The notes beneath the pieces are model-generated. The model saw only the letters and a program-made list of their open reading frames with translations. It made no database searches and was not told the DNA's origin. From NCBI GenBank assembly GCA_020634815.1, contig JACKBA010000009.1, positions 62,001 to 126,000 of the forward strand: a DNA stretch of 64,000 bases. The letters are read 5' to 3'. The position numbers were made by a program, and so were the translations under genes. The DNA is from Caldilineaceae bacterium. GTDB taxonomy: Bacteria > Chloroflexota > Anaerolineae > Caldilineales > Caldilineaceae. Below, piece after piece: positions 39,267 to 48,697 of the stretch. Every line of letters begins with the position of its first letter. Positions within the stretch are counted from its first letter, which is position 1.

Positions 39267-41117
39267 CTAGCGCGCCGCCCACAAGGTCACCGACTGGACG
39301 GTGGGCGGCTGTTCTACTTTGCGATACATGAGCCAGCGCAGGAGCGGACGCTGGTACGTGCTCCACGTGCGCTGCGGATCCTGCACATCTGATGCGTCGT
39401 CGACGGGTGGCTGCGGCAACATCGCCGTATTCCAGACCACCACCTCGTCGTAGTCGCTGCCGATGTACGGATCGGGCAGCGCCAGCGAGTCGTTGCGTGT
39501 GGCCGGCGCCACGATGAGCGGCCAGTTCGGCGCGCCCAACGCGGCAAAGTCCTGGGCCTGGAAGGTGCTCGCGTCTACGCCGCGCACGTGCTCCAGGTTG
39601 CGCATATCGCGCAGATACCAGCCCACGACCGGGTCCGGCGCCACATCATAAACGGAGAGAAGCTCGGCCTGGTTCGGATCGCCGCGCCGCGCACTGCTCA
39701 ACCGTTCCACATCCTCCACGAGCAGGCGCATGTCGGGGCTGGTGCTGGCCGGCCAGATCCCGCCGGGCTGCATGAGGCCAAACATCTGGTTCAACTGCCA
39801 GGTGCTGCGCACCGTCAGCGCCAGGAGCAGCGCGCCGTAGAAATAGAAAGCCAGCCGCGCCATGAGTCCCCAGCCCGCCCAAAAGCCATAGATCACCCAG
39901 ACGACCAGGGAGAGCGCGACGATGATGAGCCCCGTGAACCACGGCTGGCCGCTGACGATCTGGCTGTCCACCAGCGCCACGAGCCAGATGGCGCCGGCCA
40001 CCGCCAGCACGATCTGGACGGTAAGGAGCGCCAGCAATTCCAGCGCGGTCAGACCGTCGGCGCGCCCGGCGGCGACGCGCTCGGCCAGGTAGCCGGCACT
40101 GAGCGCCAGCGGCAGCCCGACAAGCGGCAGCACGAGCGGCTGGCGCCCCGGCAGCAGCCAGGTCAGCAGCCCCCATGCCAGCCAAAGCCACGCCAGCAGC
40201 GCCAGCGAACTCTGGTCGCGGCGCCGCGCATCGAGTGTCAGGAGCGCAAGACCGATGGGACCAAAGACGACCAACAGCGGCTGGTCGACCACCAGGCGCA
40301 CGAAGGGCCATGCCGCCGGATTGGCGCTGGCGCCGGTAAGTGCGGCAAACCACGCCGAGAGGCTCGTGCTCAGCGCGCCCACCGCTTCGGGGCGCAGCAC
40401 GAGGCCAGTCGCCCCTACCGCCAGGGCAATTCCGAACCAGACGAACGACGCAACCTGCACGCGCGGCGGCTGCGCCCGGTCGCCACCCGGCCAGACATAG
40501 ATGGCGGCGAAAATCAGCACCAGCGGCAGCATACCCCAGGCCAACGGCCCGCTGGTCAGCAGCAGACCCAGCGCGACGGCGCCGGTGCGCTCCCAGCGGC
40601 GAACGCCTCCGTCTGTCGCGGCATGACGCCAATGCCAGATCGCCGTGATCGCCAGCAGGCCGAGCAGGAGCGCCAGCGCGCTGCCGTCGGCGCGCCGGCC
40701 CCAGGCGGTCAGCCACGGGTCGACGGCGAAGAGGAGCGCCACGGCCAGCGCCGCCCAGCGTCCCAGCCATGCGCGCCAGAACCAGGGCAGCAGCACCGTG
40801 ACGGTGCTGGCCAGCGCCGGCACAATCCGCGCCAGGAAGTCGCCGCCGCCGGCTATCCAGAAGAGTAGTGACTGTAGCCCGTAGAGCAGCGCGCTGGCTG
40901 GCGCAGGCGCCCCGGCAACGGTCGTCTGGGTGGCGGCCAACCAGGCAGGCCAGGCGGTCGCGCTCTCCGCAGGCGACAGCGGCGCATCGGCCAGCCCGAT
41001 GAAGCGGATGCCAAGCGCCGCCAGCAAGATCGCCGCGTAGAGAAGATGCTCGACCGTCAAGGTCTGAGTTGTCTGGCGAGCCGGGAGCGGCCCGGCCGAA
41101 GAGATGCTCTGCGTCAT
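39267..41117 (-). CDS. GT-C-like membrane protein, probably catalytically altered
   Basis: The 616-residue polytopic protein begins MTQSISSAGPLPARQ, and its start codon overlaps the previous stop (ATGA). It has about 12 membrane segments and the family 39 layout, with IRFIGLADAPLSPAESATAW at the first outer loop and FLARIVPALASTVTVLLPW after it. Where related proteins have Asp-Glu in that first loop, this one reads SPAES, so the acidic catalytic pair is broken. A short soluble C-terminal domain ends the protein. It may be a subunit or scaffold for the neighbouring transferases rather than an enzyme. Confidence 0.8.
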   Translation of the reverse strand: MTQSISSAGPLPARQTTQTLTVEHLLYAAILLAALGIRFIGLADAPLSPAESATAWPAWLAATQTTVAGAPAPASALLYGLQSLLFWIAGGGDFLARIVPALASTVTVLLPWFWRAWLGRWAALAVALLFAVDPWLTAWGRRADGSALALLLGLLAITAIWHWRHAATDGGVRRWERTGAVALGLLLTSGPLAWGMLPLVLIFAAIYVWPGGDRAQPPRVQVASFVWFGIALAVGATGLVLRPEAVGALSTSLSAWFAALTGASANPAAWPFVRLVVDQPLLVVFGPIGLALLTLDARRRDQSSLALLAWLWLAWGLLTWLLPGRQPLVLPLVGLPLALSAGYLAERVAAGRADGLTALELLALLTVQIVLAVAGAIWLVALVDSQIVSGQPWFTGLIIVALSLVVWVIYGFWAGWGLMARLAFYFYGALLLALTVRSTWQLNQMFGLMQPGGIWPASTSPDMRLLVEDVERLSSARRGDPNQAELLSVYDVAPDPVVGWYLRDMRNLEHVRGVDASTFQAQDFAALGAPNWPLIVAPATRNDSLALPDPYIGSDYDEVVVWNTAMLPQPPVDDASDVQDPQRTWSTYQRPLLRWLMYRKVEQPPTVQSVTLWAAR

Positions 41118-43750
41118 GGATTCGTGTCACTTGCTTCCGATAGCGTCGATGGCACACGGTAGATGCGCACGTCGCTGTTGTCGTAGACCAGTTCCAACTG
41201 GGCAAAGAGGCTGCGCTCTGCGGCCGGCGTCAGGCCATACTGGCTGCGCTCGTAGGGGCCGACATAGACGTAGCTCGCGTCGAAGGCCGCCAGGATTGCG
41301 GGCAGTTGGGCCGGCGTCGTGCCGCCATAGACCGCCTTGAGCGCCTCGGGACGGCCGGCGGCCATGGTGCCGTACGCTCGCCCGCGCCATTGCGCCTCGT
41401 GCCCGTCCCAGCCGAGTGGCGCCTGGCGGCCGGTCATGGTGCTGATACGATTCGTCTCCGCACCGTAGGGCCGCCCCTTGCCCTCGACGACAACGTCGCC
41501 GGGCTGGGTGTTGGCCGCAATCCACTCGACGGCGCCGTATTCGGCCGGCGCGACGCGGGCGAGATAGGCCGCGGCATCAAAGGTCGGCTCACCGGCAAAG
41601 CCATTGGCCTTGCTATACGCGCCGGCCACCAGGTAGACGGTCGATGCCACGGCCAGCAGCAGCGCCACGCCACTCAGCACCGCCGGCAGCAGCCCGCGGC
41701 CACGCGCATTGGCCAGCGCCGTGACGATCGTGTACGCGCCGGCAATCCCGAAAAGCAGCCACGCCTGGTAGTAGAACTTGAAGATCGTGTTCATGCGCCA
41801 GCCAAAGTTGTCGCGCAGGTAGACGATCTCCGGCACGAGCACAAGCCCCAGGCCGATGGCGGCGAGCATGAGCGCAAAGAGCAGCGTGCCGTCGCCGTCA
41901 TTGACGCGCGGCAAGAGCAGCCCGCTCCAGACCAGCGCCAGCATGAGCGCGGCCAGCACGCCCACGACCAGGAAGGTGAAGGGCTGCCCCAACCACCGCT
42001 CGACGATGAAGGGCATGTGCGACGTCGCCCCGTCGGGCAGGGCCACGCCGGCCAGCAGGTCACGCCCGGCGCCGGTATTGCCGGCCGAAAGCGCTGCCAG
42101 CGCCAACAAGATGGCGGGCAGCAGCACCGTCACGCCGACCATGATACCCGCCGTGCGCGCTTTGGGGCGAATGACGGGCCACGCCAGCGCCAACAGCGCG
42201 ATGAGCGTCAACAGCGCGGTGGCAAACATGGCGACGAATTGCGAGAAGCGCGTCGGGTGGAAGAGGTTGGGAATCAGCCCGCCGGCCTGGCTCTGCGCAG
42301 TGAGAAAATAGGGCAGGTAGAGCACGATCGCAGCGCCAAGCAAGGCGCCGCCGGCCAGCCCGGCCATGCCCAGCGCCGGCAGCACGCGCGGCCGGTCCGC
42401 GCGCGCCACAGCAGGGGGCTCTGTGTCCGGCTCCCCATCCGGCGGCACAGGCGCGTCATTGACGGCGGGCGGTGCTTGGCTGGCGCCGGCCGGACGCAGC
42501 AGGACCGCGGCCAGCGCCGTGACGGTCAGCAGCCAGTAGGGTGGAAAATCCCATGTGTTGATAAAGAGCAGTGCGCCGGTGACGATGGCAACAAGCAGGT
42601 ATCCGCCGATCCCCAGCGGCATTGCGGCGCGCAGCCGTTCCCACCAGCGCGCATCGCTGCGTAGCGCCGGGCGATGGAGGAAGATAGCCAGCGCAGTGGC
42701 AACGGCCAGCATGGCAAAGGGCATGGCCGCCACGTGCGGGTGGTTGTCGCCCAGGATGTAGCTGAAGGCGGGGAACTCGTCGATCACCTCGATGTGGTCG
42801 CCGCGCAGGCTGGTGTCGGCAAGGACGCGGCTGGCGCGCCACCACCACCAGCCAAAGCTGACGTACCACTCGTTGGTGACGGCAGCCTCCTGCGGGAAGC
42901 CGCGCACGCCCAGCAGGTTTGCCAGCCACGCAACATTGACGCCGTTGGCGTGCAGCCACTCCAACAGACCCTGGAGATTGGCCGCCATGCCGACCATCAG
43001 CGCGCCGATGAAGCCGCCGCCAACAGCCGCCCAGAAGCGCCGGCTCGCCGCCAGCAGGTTGTACGCCAGCCCGAACGCGCCGGAGAGCAGCAGTCCATAC
43101 CATGCCGCCTGTCCCAGGTTGTAGGCGATGGCGGGCGGCTGTCCCGCCATGAGGCCGACCATGTTCATCAGCCAGTAGCCGAAGTAATAGTAGCTGATGG
43201 GATAGCCCGCCAGCCACGCATCCTGCGGCGGATAGGTCAGGCTGGCGCGGATGCTGTTCATGAACATCAGGTCCATGGGCTGCTCGGTGTGGTCGGCGGC
43301 CGGGTCGTGGGCGCGCACCCAGGCCCACGCGGCAAAGGCCAGCACGAAGAGCAGCTCAACGATCAGGATGTAGCGCCAGGAGGGCAGGATCGCCGGGCGC
43401 GGCACAGCAATGGAAACACCTTCAGCAGCATCGCCGGGTGCCATGGACGCTGTGTCATCGCCAAGCGGCGCGGATTGAGCGGTGACGGCCGACCGCCGCC
43501 ACCAGACCACCGCGCTGATGACGGCGACCATGCCAAGGGCCAGCCAGGCCCCGCCCATCTCGTTGCGCAGGAGGCCAAAGCTGTAGCCCAGCCAGAAAAT
43601 GTAGCCGGTCAGGAGGATGCCCAGCAGGCGCGCAAAGGCGTAGCCGCGATCGGGCAGCGCGGCGAAGAAGCGCGCTGCCGCTGGCAGCGCGGCGAGCGCC
43701 ATCAATTGCACCACCAGGTAGACAGCCAGGAACTGGCCGATCAAGGTCAC
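41114..43750 (-). CDS. DUF2298 (Chlor_Arch_YYY) membrane protein
   Basis: The roughly 878-residue protein has about 18 membrane segments. The defining motif GYPISYYYFGYWLMNMVGL lies near residues 195-215, preceded by MDLMFMNSIRASLTYPP and followed by YILGDNHPHVAAMPFAML. DUF2298 proteins occur in Chloroflexota and archaea and are thought to be GT-C glycosyltransferases of the cell surface. I prefer the GTG at 43750, 8 nt after GAGAGAG; a TTG at 43756 is possible but too close to that site. The C-terminus ends in a soluble domain with DNSDVRIYRVP. Confidence 0.85.
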   Translation of the reverse strand: MTLIGQFLAVYLVVQLMALAALPAAARFFAALPDRGYAFARLLGILLTGYIFWLGYSFGLLRNEMGGAWLALGMVAVISAVVWWRRSAVTAQSAPLGDDTASMAPGDAAEGVSIAVPRPAILPSWRYILIVELLFVLAFAAWAWVRAHDPAADHTEQPMDLMFMNSIRASLTYPPQDAWLAGYPISYYYFGYWLMNMVGLMAGQPPAIAYNLGQAAWYGLLLSGAFGLAYNLLAASRRFWAAVGGGFIGALMVGMAANLQGLLEWLHANGVNVAWLANLLGVRGFPQEAAVTNEWYVSFGWWWWRASRVLADTSLRGDHIEVIDEFPAFSYILGDNHPHVAAMPFAMLAVATALAIFLHRPALRSDARWWERLRAAMPLGIGGYLLVAIVTGALLFINTWDFPPYWLLTVTALAAVLLRPAGASQAPPAVNDAPVPPDGEPDTEPPAVARADRPRVLPALGMAGLAGGALLGAAIVLYLPYFLTAQSQAGGLIPNLFHPTRFSQFVAMFATALLTLIALLALAWPVIRPKARTAGIMVGVTVLLPAILLALAALSAGNTGAGRDLLAGVALPDGATSHMPFIVERWLGQPFTFLVVGVLAALMLALVWSGLLLPRVNDGDGTLLFALMLAAIGLGLVLVPEIVYLRDNFGWRMNTIFKFYYQAWLLFGIAGAYTIVTALANARGRGLLPAVLSGVALLLAVASTVYLVAGAYSKANGFAGEPTFDAAAYLARVAPAEYGAVEWIAANTQPGDVVVEGKGRPYGAETNRISTMTGRQAPLGWDGHEAQWRGRAYGTMAAGRPEALKAVYGGTTPAQLPAILAAFDASYVYVGPYERSQYGLTPAAERSLFAQLELVYDNSDVRIYRVPSTLSEASDTNP

Positions 43751-43763
43751 GGTCAACGCTCTC

Positions 43764-46700
43764 TCAACTCGGACTATAGGCGCCGTCGGCCTGTTGCTCC
43801 AGGCGTCCCGGCACCGCGTAAATGGTCACACGGTCATTCTGGTAGATGGGTGTCAGCAGCCCCTGGTCGGCCATGGTGGCGAACTTCTGCACGCCGTCGG
43901 GGTGGAGGTAGCGCTCCAACTGGCCGACGTAGACCAGGTCCACGCCCACCTCACTCATGATCTGCTGCGTGCGGGCGATGTCGGGCGTGATCCACAACTC
44001 GCGGTGCAGGCCATCGCGGTAGCCCACTTCCTCCGGATAGCGCTGCTCCTGCTCGTGCATGCCCTTGAGCCCGCTCAGCCCCGTGTTGCTGGCCATGCGC
44101 GTGCCCCAGGCGCGGTAATATTCCACCTCCGACGACTCTAGAATCACGGCATTGCCCCGCACGTTCTGTAACAGCCATTGCAGGGCTTCCCATTCGTAGC
44201 GCAACTCGAAGACGTTGTTGAAGTCCGGCCAGGCGTAGGATCCCTCGCGCATGAAGTCGAAGCCGTTGAGCGTGCCGACCTCCGGGCGCCAGCCGGGCAT
44301 GCGCTGGTCGACGCGCGAGGGCGTGCCGAAGATCGGGTAGGCCAGGCTGGCGATAAGCAGCGCGGCAAAGCCGGCGCCCCAGGCATAGCGCCAGACGCGG
44401 CGTGCCTGCGCTGCGCCCTTGCTGGGAAAGAAGTGATTGAGCAACCGCGGTGTCGCCACCGCCGCGGCCACGCCCCAGATCACCCAGACCTGGCTGAAGA
44501 ACTTGAAGAGCGTGTTCATGCGATAGTAATCGCTGCCGTTCAGGAAGTCCTTGAGATAGAAGATCTGGGTGCCCGCCAGGATGGCCAGGCCGGTGGCGAC
44601 GAGGACGGCCGCCAGCGTGCTGCCGTTATCCGCCGCCCTGCCGCGCCGCCACAGCAACACCACGGCCAGACCCAGGAACGCCAGACAGAGCGCCAGCACG
44701 GTCCAGCCGGCCAGGAGTGCGAGCAGCGCCAGGAGCAGCGTCGCCAACGGCAGGGCGAGCAGCAGCAAATAGAAAAAGCCCGGCTGCCGCACCAGCAGGT
44801 GATGAAGATGCAGCGCGCGCGGCAGATCATCATAGCGGCGCAGGGAGAGGCTGACGGCGCGCTCGATACCCGCCGCCTTCACGCGCCCGCCGCCGAAGTA
44901 GGCCGCCCGCGCCGGTCGCGATGCGAGAAAGAGAATCCACGTCGCCAGGACGAAGAGGAAGAAGCCCCAGATCAGCAGCCAGCGCCCCATGGGATCGGGC
45001 TCGCGCACCAGACCCACGCCGCTTGCGCCCACGTTGACGTAGCGGCTGAAGAAGGGCCAGAAGAGCAGGTACGCGCCCACGGCATAGAGCACGATCGCGC
45101 CAAGTGTCACCGGCCAGTCGATGCGCCCTCTGCCGCGGAACTGGCTCACCAGAAAAGCCAGCACGCCGAGACCGAGGTAGGTCGGCAACTCCCACAGGTT
45201 GACGCTGGCCAGCGCACCCAGGAAAAGGGCAAAGGTTGCCAGCAGCCCCAGCCCGTAGCGCCAGCGCCGGCGCCAGTTCGTGCGGGCATTCTCCAGCAGG
45301 ACGAGCGTCAGCGCCAGGAACATGGCCGAGAGCGGGATGCCGATGATGTGCGGGTGCAGGTCGGCAAAGAGAAAGCTCCAGTAGGGGAACTCGTTGATCG
45401 TCGGCTCCAGCACACGGCTCGGTCCCCAGAAGTCGTAGGGCGGCAGCGTGGCGCCCGTCGTGGCGACCAGTTGAAAGCCGGCCACGGCATCGACCATCGG
45501 CTTGAGGCCGGGAATGGCCGAGGCAAAAGGCGTGGGGTCGAGCGTGGCCAGCGTGCGCACGAGCTGGGCGAAGCCGTCGAGATTGCCAAGAATCGTGACA
45601 AAGAGCGGCGCCAGCAACGCCGCACCCAGGCCCACGTGCCAAGCCAATGGTCGCCCGCCGCGCGTCTCGCTCTCGGCGCGCGTCGAGGCAATCGGCAGGT
45701 AGTTCGCCACGGCAGAATAGGCCACGGCAAAGACATTGACCACCGTGAGCGCAAAGAGCATGGCAATCGTGAGGTTGAAGGCAACCTCGGCGTAGATGCC
45801 GGTGAGCTTGATCAAATAGGCGACCAGGTAGAGGCCGAAATAGTAGTAGTTGATGTAGCCGCCAGCAAAGTGCGGGTTGACCGGCGGAAAGGTCGGGCTG
45901 CGCAGAATGCCATTGAGAAAGGCGAATTCCATCTGCTTCTCGCCGCCAAACCACGGCTGCCACAGATCCGGGTTGAGCAGGCGCACGCCGATGAAGGCCA
46001 GGTAGGCCAGCGTGAAGACGGCCTCGCCAGCCAGTAGCAGCTTCCAGTTGGCGCGCAGAAACGCGACCAGTTCGGCGCGGCGGCGAACGGCGAACACGCC
46101 GCCCAGAAGCGCCAGGGCAGCGACCGACAGCCACGCAAAGAGCACGGTATTGCGCACCAGCCCGCTGTTGACGAGCACCCAGAGCAGCCACCCGCCCAGC
46201 AACCACCCCAGCGTGCGGCTGAGAAAGTAGCCTGCGTCGCGCAGCGGGCGGAAGATGACGAAGGCGACGGGCCAGACGAGCCAGCCCAGCAGCGCCAGCA
46301 CCAGCCACCACCACGCCACGGCGAGGATCGTGTTCTCGCTGGCGACGGCGTTCCAGCGATAGTTGTCGACGATAGGCAACTGCTGAATGGGTGTGTCGAA
46401 ATTCAGCGAGGCACGGTCGGCGCTTGCCAGCGCAAGTGCCGGCGAGCTCTCCCCTGCACCCAGCAAGGCGATCACGCGGTTGATGAGGCCACTATTCTCG
46501 CTGCCCGGCTGGCTACCCAGCCCCAGCGCGTTGAGCAGCGGGCTCAGCGGCGAGTCCTTGCCGCGGTAGCCGGGGACGGCCTCCTCCCAGGCGCGCTGGA
46601 AAAGGGCATCGTATTCGGCGTCGCTCAGGTCGCGCACCTTGCGGAAGATACTCACCTGTGGGTGGTCGTAGAGGCTGAAGCTCTCGTCGGCGTGACGGTC

Positions 46701-48683
46701 ATCGAAGACCATGCCCAGGAGTTGCGGCGGCGATGTCACCTCCTGCGCCAGCTCGAAACCCAGCCGCCCGTCGCGCATGGCCGCGTAGTAGAGGTTCGTC
46801 ATCGGGTAGCGCTGCGGCAACTCGTCGACGCTGTCGTAGATGCGCTTGGAACTGTAGGCAACGTAGTCCGCCTCGCGCAGCTTCTGCTTCATGATCTCGA
46901 ACTTGTCGGCCGTGTCCTCCTCGTACGGACTCCAGTCGATGTTCGACAGACCGGTGCTGTACATGTCCATGCCCGGTTCGCCGGGAATGCTCTTGGGCAG
47001 CGGGTCGTCCCACAGCTCCCACAGGATCACCGAACCGCTGGGCACGTTCTCGTAGATCCAGCGGCTGGCCGTGATCCAGGTGTGCTCGCGGTTGTAGACG
47101 CCGTTGACGTAGGCCAGCGACCAGAAGAGGCCGCCGGCGATGCCGAGCGTTGCGAGGAGCAAGGCGGCGAAACGATAAAGGGCCGCGAGGCGATTGGGAG
47201 ATTGGGAGATTGGAGATTGGAGATTGGAGATTGGGGGATTGGGAGATTGGGAGATAGCAGACTCGGAATCGACCGAATCACCGGATGCTTCTTGATCCAG
47301 TTCCGCGACTTCCGGTTCCGGCTTTGGTTCTACGGCGATTTCCGGCGTCGCAACTCGCCCCTCGCCCCTCGCCCCCGCCTTCCACAGCACGACGATCAGC
47401 CACGCGCCCCACAGCAGGACGAAGGGCAGCACCGGGCTCATGTAGCGGTTGAATTTGGCCAGGAACGCACCGGTGATGCCGAAATAGGGGAGCACCCAAC
47501 TCCACACCACGAGGTTCGCCATCTGCGCGTCGCTGAGCCAGCGCGGCGTGCCGTTCGGCCGGCCCAGCGCGATCCATGTCGCAACGAAGCGGAAGATCGA
47601 CCGGCCCAGTTCGAAGAGCGCATAGAGCGTGCCGGCTGCGGCCACCAGGCCCAGCGCCCAGCCAAGCCCCCACTGCACCTGTTGCTCGATGAAGTAGAGA
47701 TAGGGCGTCGTGTTGCGGTATTGGCGCGTAAAGGGAAAATCGGCGACGCCGCGCACCATCATGCCCTGCTCGACGAGCACGGCACGCGAGAAATTCCCCC
47801 AATCCAGCACGGCGTAGGGGCTGGTGACGAAGAAGGTGGCAGCGGCGGCAACCCAGGCGAGGACCAGGCCGGCGATGGCGGCGAAGGGCACGCGGCCATC
47901 CAGCGGCCGGCCCTCCTGCCGGCTCTCCTGCACGGCGCGCCAGACCATGAGGATGGCCGCCACCAGCGGCACGACCAGGACCGGCAGCGCGCTGAACTTG
48001 GACGCGATCGCCAGACCGGCGGCTGCCCCGGTCAGCAGCGCGATCCACAGCTTGCGCCGCTCGACAAAACTGACGCCGCCCAGCACGGCCAGCACGGTGA
48101 ATGCGGTGCTGGCCGGATCCATGGCGAAGAAGTGGCTGAGTTGGATCGCCTGTGCGCTAAAGGCGTAGAAGGTCGCCGCAAGCAACCCGCCGCCGCGGCC
48201 AAAGATACGGCTGCCCAGCAGATAGAGCAGGAAAATTGTGAGCGTGTCGAGCAGCGCGATGGTGAAGCGTCCGGCCACGGCAATGGCGTCGCACGCGCTA
48301 TCGGCGCGCTCCATGAGGTCGACCGTCTCGGCCGGGGCGCCGAGCGCGCCGGCGACCGGCGCCGCGGCATGGAAGAGATCGCCCATGGCGACGCCCATGT
48401 AGAGGGGCAGGTGGCCGTAGGTAAAGCTGCGCGGGCGCTGCTGTTGCAGATCCCACAGCGGGTTCATGGGGCTGCGCTGCGGATCCCGGAACTCGTCCCA
48501 ACTGGCCGGCAGTGCGATGGTCGTCGCATAGAAGCAGGCGGTGCTGCGCTCATCGGGATGGCTGCCGATGCCGCGATCAAAGTTCAGGTTCCAGACACGC
48601 AGGCCGAACCCGACAAGCAGCACGATCAACAGCAAAGGAAAGACAACGCGCCTCGACAGTTGGCGCGACGACGATTGGGTCAT
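43764..48683 (-). CDS. Giant fusion of a GT39-like half and a DUF2298 half
   Basis: The 1639-residue protein is two polytopic modules in one chain. Residues 1-540 are GT39/GT-C-like, with SHPDERSTACFYATTIAL supplying the Asp-Glu loop. A soluble part spans about 560-750. Residues about 800-1639 are a DUF2298 module with INYYYFGLYLVAYLIKL and FADLHPHIIGIPLSAMFL. Between membrane segments, at about residues 436-498, lies a linker encoded by genome microsatellites: GARGEGR from a GGGGCGA repeat and ISQSPN repeats from a GGGAGATT repeat. The C-terminus repeats the DNDRVTIYAVPG ending seen in the neighbouring DUF2298 protein. Confidence 0.87.
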   Translation of the reverse strand: MTQSSSRQLSRRVVFPLLLIVLLVGFGLRVWNLNFDRGIGSHPDERSTACFYATTIALPASWDEFRDPQRSPMNPLWDLQQQRPRSFTYGHLPLYMGVAMGDLFHAAAPVAGALGAPAETVDLMERADSACDAIAVAGRFTIALLDTLTIFLLYLLGSRIFGRGGGLLAATFYAFSAQAIQLSHFFAMDPASTAFTVLAVLGGVSFVERRKLWIALLTGAAAGLAIASKFSALPVLVVPLVAAILMVWRAVQESRQEGRPLDGRVPFAAIAGLVLAWVAAAATFFVTSPYAVLDWGNFSRAVLVEQGMMVRGVADFPFTRQYRNTTPYLYFIEQQVQWGLGWALGLVAAAGTLYALFELGRSIFRFVATWIALGRPNGTPRWLSDAQMANLVVWSWVLPYFGITGAFLAKFNRYMSPVLPFVLLWGAWLIVVLWKAGARGEGRVATPEIAVEPKPEPEVAELDQEASGDSVDSESAISQSPNPPISNLQSPISQSPNRLAALYRFAALLLATLGIAGGLFWSLAYVNGVYNREHTWITASRWIYENVPSGSVILWELWDDPLPKSIPGEPGMDMYSTGLSNIDWSPYEEDTADKFEIMKQKLREADYVAYSSKRIYDSVDELPQRYPMTNLYYAAMRDGRLGFELAQEVTSPPQLLGMVFDDRHADESFSLYDHPQVSIFRKVRDLSDAEYDALFQRAWEEAVPGYRGKDSPLSPLLNALGLGSQPGSENSGLINRVIALLGAGESSPALALASADRASLNFDTPIQQLPIVDNYRWNAVASENTILAVAWWWLVLALLGWLVWPVAFVIFRPLRDAGYFLSRTLGWLLGGWLLWVLVNSGLVRNTVLFAWLSVAALALLGGVFAVRRRAELVAFLRANWKLLLAGEAVFTLAYLAFIGVRLLNPDLWQPWFGGEKQMEFAFLNGILRSPTFPPVNPHFAGGYINYYYFGLYLVAYLIKLTGIYAEVAFNLTIAMLFALTVVNVFAVAYSAVANYLPIASTRAESETRGGRPLAWHVGLGAALLAPLFVTILGNLDGFAQLVRTLATLDPTPFASAIPGLKPMVDAVAGFQLVATTGATLPPYDFWGPSRVLEPTINEFPYWSFLFADLHPHIIGIPLSAMFLALTLVLLENARTNWRRRWRYGLGLLATFALFLGALASVNLWELPTYLGLGVLAFLVSQFRGRGRIDWPVTLGAIVLYAVGAYLLFWPFFSRYVNVGASGVGLVREPDPMGRWLLIWGFFLFVLATWILFLASRPARAAYFGGGRVKAAGIERAVSLSLRRYDDLPRALHLHHLLVRQPGFFYLLLLALPLATLLLALLALLAGWTVLALCLAFLGLAVVLLWRRGRAADNGSTLAAVLVATGLAILAGTQIFYLKDFLNGSDYYRMNTLFKFFSQVWVIWGVAAAVATPRLLNHFFPSKGAAQARRVWRYAWGAGFAALLIASLAYPIFGTPSRVDQRMPGWRPEVGTLNGFDFMREGSYAWPDFNNVFELRYEWEALQWLLQNVRGNAVILESSEVEYYRAWGTRMASNTGLSGLKGMHEQEQRYPEEVGYRDGLHRELWITPDIARTQQIMSEVGVDLVYVGQLERYLHPDGVQKFATMADQGLLTPIYQNDRVTIYAVPGRLEQQADGAYSPS
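47191..47256. repeat. GGGAGATT-type microsatellite inside a coding region
   Basis: About nine units of 7-8 bp (GATTGGGA or GATTGGA) run in frame through the fusion gene and encode an ISQSPN/ISNLQSP linker. The same words form the repeats at 12294-12444. Confidence 0.85.
47355..47376. repeat. GGGGCGA-type microsatellite inside a coding region
   Basis: Three consecutive units of CTCGCCC (the complement of GGGGCGA) lie in frame in the fusion gene and encode GARGEGR. They match the intergenic repeat at 30777-30803. Confidence 0.7.
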
Positions 48684-48697
48684 TCGAATCCGTTGTT

